Assembly (NCBI GenBank): GCA_013002105.1
Contig: JABDKS010000373.1
Location: 1 to 9,347 of the forward strand
Length of the DNA stretch: 9,347 nt
DNA from: Pirellulaceae bacterium
GTDB taxonomy: Bacteria; Planctomycetota; Planctomycetia; Pirellulales; Pirellulaceae
Direction of reading: 5' to 3'
Shown: positions 6,222 through 9,347 of the stretch, in pieces
How positions within the stretch are numbered: position 1 is the first letter of the stretch
How the letters are laid out: each line of letters begins with the position of its first letter
Position numbers and translations under genes: made by a program
Notes under the pieces: generated by a model
What the model saw: the letters and a program-made list of their open reading frames with translations, nothing else
Databases searched by the model: none
Told to the model about the DNA's origin: nothing

Positions 6222-7579
6222 TGCCAAATGCTCCGACCAAACTATCTTTCTGCTCGATACCAACGTCGATTGCCACCGTTGCGATCATCGTCTGCATGTC
6301 GATGTTGTTTTCAGGCTGCCAAACGCTTCGGAAAGATCAACCAGAGCCCCATGAACTCCTGTCTTTGGACGGGATAACAGACGGCGAGCCGACTGCGTCG
6401 CCCGAGGCATCGATGCCTCGCGGCGAAGTCGTTACGGCGAGCGGCGTGGAGGAATCTGGAGGCGTGGTTCAAGCCGGCGGCGACGTCGTGACGGCAGATG
6501 AGCAAGTTTCGGGAAATCGCCTGGTCAATTTTCTTTCGTCGATTCGCGAGGATATCCCGGCCGCCAAGAGCCTTTACCAGCAAGGTGACAAGGCATTCCG
6601 CGCTGCCCAAGCCAAGCCTCGCGAAGAAGCCATCGGCGACTATTCGGCGGCAGCGGCCTTTTTCCGCAAAGCGGGCAATGCCGCACCCGGTACGGCTCTG
6701 CAGCAAGACGCCATGTTTATGCAGGCTGAAAGCCATTTCTTTGCCGACGAACTGACCGACGCAACGAAGGCCTATCAAAAGCTGCAGAAAGAATTTCCGC
6801 GCAATCGACACAACGATCGGATCGCCGCGCGGCTATTTGCGATCAGCAAGTACTGGATCGACGCCAGCAAAGCGGGCTCCGATGCTTGGTACAAAGTCAA
6901 TTTATTCGATACGAAACGCCCCGGGTACGACTCCAAAGGTCACGCCGTCCGCGTTCTGGATCAAATCCGTTATGACGACCCAACCGGTCGACTGGCCGAT
7001 GATGCGACCATGGCAGCCGCCGCGGAATACATCCGACAAGAAGAGTACGAAAAGGCGGATGAATTCTTGACGGACTTGCGAGAAACGTTCACTGATAGTG
7101 ACCACATGTTCCACGCGCACCTGCTGGGGATTCGTTGCAAACTAGAAATTTACGCCGGACCCGATTACAGCGGGTTGGTTCTCGAAGAAGCAAAAACGTT
7201 GATCCGCCAAACGCGGTCTCGGTTCCCGGACAAACTGCAGAATCAAAAGTACGCCGATATGGTGGCGCGAGCCGCCAAGGAGGTTTCGTATCATCAAGCG
7301 GAACGTTTGGCGCATCGCGCTCGTTTTCGCGAAAAGCGTAGTGAGTACGGTGCCGCCTCGGCGCAGTACGCCAAGATTCTTGAAGAACATCCCTCCACGC
7401 CGCAAGCAAAGGTGGCTCGGGCTCGCTTGGGCGAAACTAGCAAGCGTCAGCCAGTGCCCGACCAGCGACTTGCGTGGCTGACCAAAATCTTCCCCGATAG
7501 CAAACAGTCGGCCCCTTTGAAGACGATCGATGCCAAGGGGCAGGCACCCGAATCGACCAGCGGGACCATGCTGCGATGA
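6218..7579 (+). CDS. BamD/YfiO-like TPR lipoprotein (outer-membrane assembly)
   Basis: The product has 453 residues. A signal peptide ends in the lipobox-like 'LFSGC' with C34 as the expected lipidated cysteine, so it should be anchored in a membrane facing the periplasm. An acidic linker (about 40-100) leads to TPR-type helices: 'AAKSLYQQGDKAFRAA' from 115, 'DAMFMQAESHFFADELTDA' from 164 and 'AYQKLQKEFPRNRHNDRIAA' from 185, then more at 255-295 and a last one at about 375-405 ('YGAASAQYAKILEEHPST'). The second and third follow the BamD/YfiO pattern (outer membrane lipoprotein of the Bam beta-barrel machine). E. coli BamD is about 245 residues, so this protein is much longer, and a general TPR lipoprotein role cannot be excluded. 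GGAGGG at 6202-6207 precedes the start by 10 bases; a second ATG follows at once. It overlaps recO upstream and the LptE-like gene downstream by 4 bases each. Pairing with LptE supports an envelope role. Confidence 0.75.
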   Translation: MMPNAPTKLSFCSIPTSIATVAIIVCMSMLFSGCQTLRKDQPEPHELLSLDGITDGEPTASPEASMPRGEVVTASGVEESGGVVQAGGDVVTADEQVSGNRLVNFLSSIREDIPAAKSLYQQGDKAFRAAQAKPREEAIGDYSAAAAFFRKAGNAAPGTALQQDAMFMQAESHFFADELTDATKAYQKLQKEFPRNRHNDRIAARLFAISKYWIDASKAGSDAWYKVNLFDTKRPGYDSKGHAVRVLDQIRYDDPTGRLADDATMAAAAEYIRQEEYEKADEFLTDLRETFTDSDHMFHAHLLGIRCKLEIYAGPDYSGLVLEEAKTLIRQTRSRFPDKLQNQKYADMVARAAKEVSYHQAERLAHRARFREKRSEYGAASAQYAKILEEHPSTPQAKVARARLGETSKRQPVPDQRLAWLTKIFPDSKQSAPLKTIDAKGQAPESTSGTMLR

Positions 7580-8112
7580 TCGCCCTGCATCACCGTTTCG
7601 TTCTTGCGACGTTCCTGTTGCTGATCGTTGCCACCGCGGGCTGCGCCAGCTACCAATACGGTGCCGATGCGCTCTTTCCCACAGGCATTCGTACCGTACA
7701 CGTTCCCATCGTCCGCAACGACACGTTCCGAGACGACTTGGGTGTCCGATTGACTGAGGCGTTGGTCAAAGAGATCGAGCTTCGCAGCAACTACAAAGTG
7801 ACAAGCGACCCCAACGCCGACAGCACGCTTCGTTGTCGGCTGGTGGGCGAATCCAAACGCGTTCTCAGCGAAGCACGCACGGATGACCCGCGCGCGTTGG
7901 AGGCCGCCATCGCCGTCCGTGCCGAGTGGAAGGCCCGCAATGGGCAACTTTTGATGCAAAACAGCGTCACTCCGCTGGATGACACCGCGATCTCGTTCGG
8001 GCAAAGTGCTAGATTCGTACCCGAAGCAGGTCAGTCGATCGACACTGCCAACCAGCAGGTGATTGAAAATCTGGCCGCGCGGATCGTTTCTCAAATGGAA
8101 ATGCGATGGTAG
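7576..8112 (+). CDS. LptE-like LPS-assembly lipoprotein
   Basis: The product has 178 residues, in the usual LptE range. A short signal peptide (RFVLATFLLLIVATAGC) puts a candidate lipid cysteine at C23. The body follows the LptE pattern: 'SYQYGADALFPTGIRTVHVP' (aromatic-Gly start, then p..i.ti.vp), 'VRNDTFRDDLGVRLTEALVK' (N-x-T followed by the long helix), a strand 'ADSTLRCRLVGESKRVL', and a C-terminal amphipathic helix 'ANQQVIENLAARIVSQME'. LptE plugs the LptD barrel at the outer membrane and helps place lipopolysaccharide in the outer leaflet. The start ATG overlaps the stop of the BamD-like gene; no strong SD is seen, consistent with coupled translation. Whether this bacterium makes classical LPS cannot be read from the window. 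Confidence 0.8.
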   Translation: MIALHHRFVLATFLLLIVATAGCASYQYGADALFPTGIRTVHVPIVRNDTFRDDLGVRLTEALVKEIELRSNYKVTSDPNADSTLRCRLVGESKRVLSEARTDDPRALEAAIAVRAEWKARNGQLLMQNSVTPLDDTAISFGQSARFVPEAGQSIDTANQQVIENLAARIVSQMEMRW

Positions 8113-8115
8113 TCG

Positions 8116-8982
8116 ATGACGCGGACCACGACCTGGAATCTAGGCCGACGAAAACTTGATTTGACGGGTCGCCCGTTGGTGATGGGCATATTAAATGTCA
8201 CGCCGGATAGTTTCTCCGACGGGGGCAAACATCACGCCCCCGCCGCCGCCATCGCTGCCGCCATGCAGATGCAAGCCGACGGCGCTGATATCATCGACAT
8301 CGGTGGCGAAAGCACTCGGCCGTATTCCGATCCGGTCAGCGTTGATCAAGAACTGCAACGGGTCATGCCGGTCATCGAAGGACTCGCGGGCGAACTTGCG
8401 ATTCCAATCAGCATCGATACCAGCAAGTCCGCCGTCGCGCTGGCCGCGGCCTCAGCTGGTGCCGAAATCATCAACGATATCACTGGGCTCACTGGCGATC
8501 TTGAGATGCCAACTGTCGTGCAACGAAGTGGTGTCGGTGTTTGCGTGATGCACATGCAAGGCACTCCGCAAACGATGCAAGACAATCCGCGATACGACGA
8601 CGTTGTCCAAGAAATCTATGATGATCTGATCCGGCGACGTCAGGAATGTCTCGACCAAGGGATCCTCCATGATCGGATTTGCCTGGATCCAGGCATCGGG
8701 TTCGGCAAAACGCACGATCACAACCTGACCCTGTTACGCGCGACCCATCGATTCGCACAAATGGGCACGCCCATTCTGATTGGGCATTCTCGCAAAGGAT
8801 TCATCGGCAAACTGCTGGGTGACGCCCAACTTGACCGAACCGCGGGAACACTGGGCGTTTCACTGGCTGTCGCAGCCGCTGGTGCACACGTGATTCGTGT
8901 CCACGATGTCCGCGCAACCGCCGAGGCACTACGGCTTTTCGAAGCAAGCGGTGGCTTGACGACGCGTATGGACGCATCCTGA
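8116..8982 (+). CDS. folP: Dihydropteroate synthase
   Basis: The product has 288 residues, a normal DHPS length. It joins 6-hydroxymethyl-7,8-dihydropterin pyrophosphate to p-aminobenzoate, giving dihydropteroate in cytoplasmic folate synthesis. All signature motifs of the TIM barrel are present in order: 'NVTPDSFSDGG' (27-37, first flexible loop), 'DIGGESTRP' (61-69), 'SIDTSK' (99-104), 'INDITG' (119-124), 'VMHMQGTP' (144-151), 'DPGIGFGKT' (191-199), 'GHSRKGFIG' (223-231) and 'RVHDVRAT' (261-268). The pterin-site Asp, Asn and Lys positions and the S-R-K of the pABA/sulfonamide loop are intact. It begins 3 bases after the LptE-like stop with no clear SD, so it probably depends on the upstream genes. 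A hairpin overlaps its stop codon. folB/folK are not nearby. Confidence 0.97.
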   Translation: MTRTTTWNLGRRKLDLTGRPLVMGILNVTPDSFSDGGKHHAPAAAIAAAMQMQADGADIIDIGGESTRPYSDPVSVDQELQRVMPVIEGLAGELAIPISIDTSKSAVALAAASAGAEIINDITGLTGDLEMPTVVQRSGVGVCVMHMQGTPQTMQDNPRYDDVVQEIYDDLIRRRQECLDQGILHDRICLDPGIGFGKTHDHNLTLLRATHRFAQMGTPILIGHSRKGFIGKLLGDAQLDRTAGTLGVSLAVAAAGAHVIRVHDVRATAEALRLFEASGGLTTRMDAS

Positions 8983-9002
8983 ATCAACCAACTGGGTTCA
9001 GG
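8978..9002. other. Hairpin over the folP stop codon
   Basis: CCTGAATC (8978-8985) pairs with GGTTCAGG (8995-9002), 8 bp with one G-T, around a 9-base loop. It marks the end of the operon, but the following bases are A-rich, not T-rich, so it is not a standard intrinsic terminator. It may protect the 3' end or work with Rho. Confidence 0.45.
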
Positions 9003-9022
9003 AACAAGAAAAAGTGCGGGCG

Positions 9023-9044
9023 CCGGAGTGAAGACTCACTTCGG
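9023..9044. other. Hairpin directly before the 16-bp array
   Basis: CCGGAGTGA (9023-9031) pairs with TCACTTCGG (9036-9044): 9 bp with one G-T and a 4-base loop AGAC. It ends one base before the first repeat unit. Confidence 0.5.
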
Positions 9045-9045
9045 G

Positions 9046-9190
9046 GCGGACCTGGAGCATCAACGGACCGGTAAGCGAACGGACCGGTAGATTCGCGAAC
9101 GGGTGCATCAGCGAACGGGTGCATCAGCGAACAGGTGCATCCGCGGACCGGACGATTGGCGGTCTGGTGCATCAGCGGACTGGTAGATTG
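9046..9190. repeat. Tandem array of nine 16-bp units
   Basis: Units lie at 9046-9062 (17 bases), 9063-9078, 9079-9094, 9095-9110, 9111-9126, 9127-9142, 9143-9158, 9159-9174 and 9175-9190. Units 4 and 5 are identical (gcgaacgggtgcatca). The first half is usually gcggaccg or gcgaacgg; the second half falls into two types, gtgcatca and gtagatt(c/g). As 16 is not a multiple of three and units are head to tail without spacers, it is neither coding nor CRISPR. It looks like a non-coding minisatellite. Confidence 0.85.
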
Positions 9191-9191
9191 G

Positions 9192-9218
9192 AATGTAGCT
9201 GTCAAAAAGAGCTACATT
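9192..9218. terminator. Perfect 9-bp hairpin, possible bidirectional terminator
   Basis: AATGTAGCT (9192-9200) and AGCTACATT (9210-9218) are exact complements around a 9-base loop GTCAAAAAG. It begins one base after the last 16-bp unit and lies 44 bases past the stop of the possible minus-strand gene at the right edge. Neither side has a T-run outside the stem, so termination is possible but not shown. Confidence 0.45.
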
Positions 9219-9262
9219 GCCGATCGCGCAGAATTCAATGACACCAGCAATTTGGTCGCAAA

Positions 9263-9346
9263 CTACTTCGTTGTCGTGCGTTCACGACGATCCGAACCAG
9301 TGTCGGCCGATTGCTGCTCTTGCCCGCTGGCGCGATTGGTGTACGA
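9263..9346 (-). CDS. Possible 3' end of a minus-strand gene entering from the right edge
   Basis: On the minus strand one frame is open from the edge to a TAG at 9265-9263, giving 27 residues. They are hydrophilic and rich in Gln, Ser, Arg and Thr, ending in 'DRRERTTTK', as is common for disordered C-terminal tails. No domain can be recognised from so little. Two plus-strand frames are also open here, so the strand is not certain. The hairpin beyond the stop fits a gene end on this strand. Confidence 0.3.
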   Translation of the reverse strand, partial: SYTNRASGQEQQSADTGSDRRERTTTK

Positions 9347-9347
9347 C

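Noticed and set aside
6311..6811. 166-codon minus-strand frame over the BamD-like gene
   Set aside because: Antisense shadow; no family features and conflicts with a coupled operon gene.
7447..8094. 215-codon minus-strand frame over the LptE-like gene
   Set aside because: Antisense shadow; the plus frame has lipobox, family pattern and ATGA coupling.
9046..9190. CRISPR array
   Set aside because: Units are 16 bp, directly adjacent and degenerate, with no unique spacers and no cas genes in the window.
8984..9205. 73-codon minus-strand frame over the 16-bp array
   Set aside because: The 16-bp period shifts the frame at every unit, so the peptide is an accident of the repeat; no family or ribosome site.

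Overview
The window looks like a chromosomal stretch from a planctomycete, probably of the Rhodopirellula/Pirellulaceae type. This is inferred from gene style and not proven: a giant Pro/Ala-rich secreted protein ending in DUF11-type repeats, a short SecD-P1-like protein, a small protein opening with an N-P-Y-E-P motif, and moderately GC-rich sequence with loose Shine-Dalgarno use. Two lipoproteins of outer-membrane assembly (BamD-like and LptE-like) indicate a diderm envelope.

Layout. The left edge (2-304) is the 3' end of a plus-strand gene with a SecD P1-head-like domain. Positions 305-780 hold no convincing gene but several hairpins. A small membrane protein follows (about 781-1230). Its stop codon is followed at once by a 56-nt near-perfect palindrome built from two smaller palindromes. 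It converges on a large minus-strand gene (4817 to 1695) for a 1040-residue secreted protein: signal peptide, His-rich and Pro/Ala-rich low-complexity half, then about four Ig-like DUF11/CARDB-type repeats. That gene ends in a textbook intrinsic terminator (1671 to 1638).

From 5058 to 8982 lies a tight plus-strand cluster: a small TPR protein, recO (TTG start with strong SD), a BamD/YfiO-like TPR lipoprotein, an LptE-like lipoprotein and folP. The last four are coupled by ATGA overlaps or a 3-nt gap and probably form one operon. It joins DNA repair (RecO), beta-barrel and LPS assembly (BamD, LptE) and folate synthesis (DHPS), so the logic is probably housekeeping co-expression and not one pathway.

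The right end (8983-9262) is a structured non-coding spacer: two hairpins, nine head-to-tail copies of a degenerate 16-bp repeat, then a 9-bp perfect hairpin. A possible minus-strand gene enters from the right edge (9346 to 9263). I see no transposase, phage, CRISPR, tRNA or rRNA. The most unusual items are the non-coding elements: the compound palindrome at 1236-1291 and the hairpin-bracketed 16-bp array at 9023-9218.
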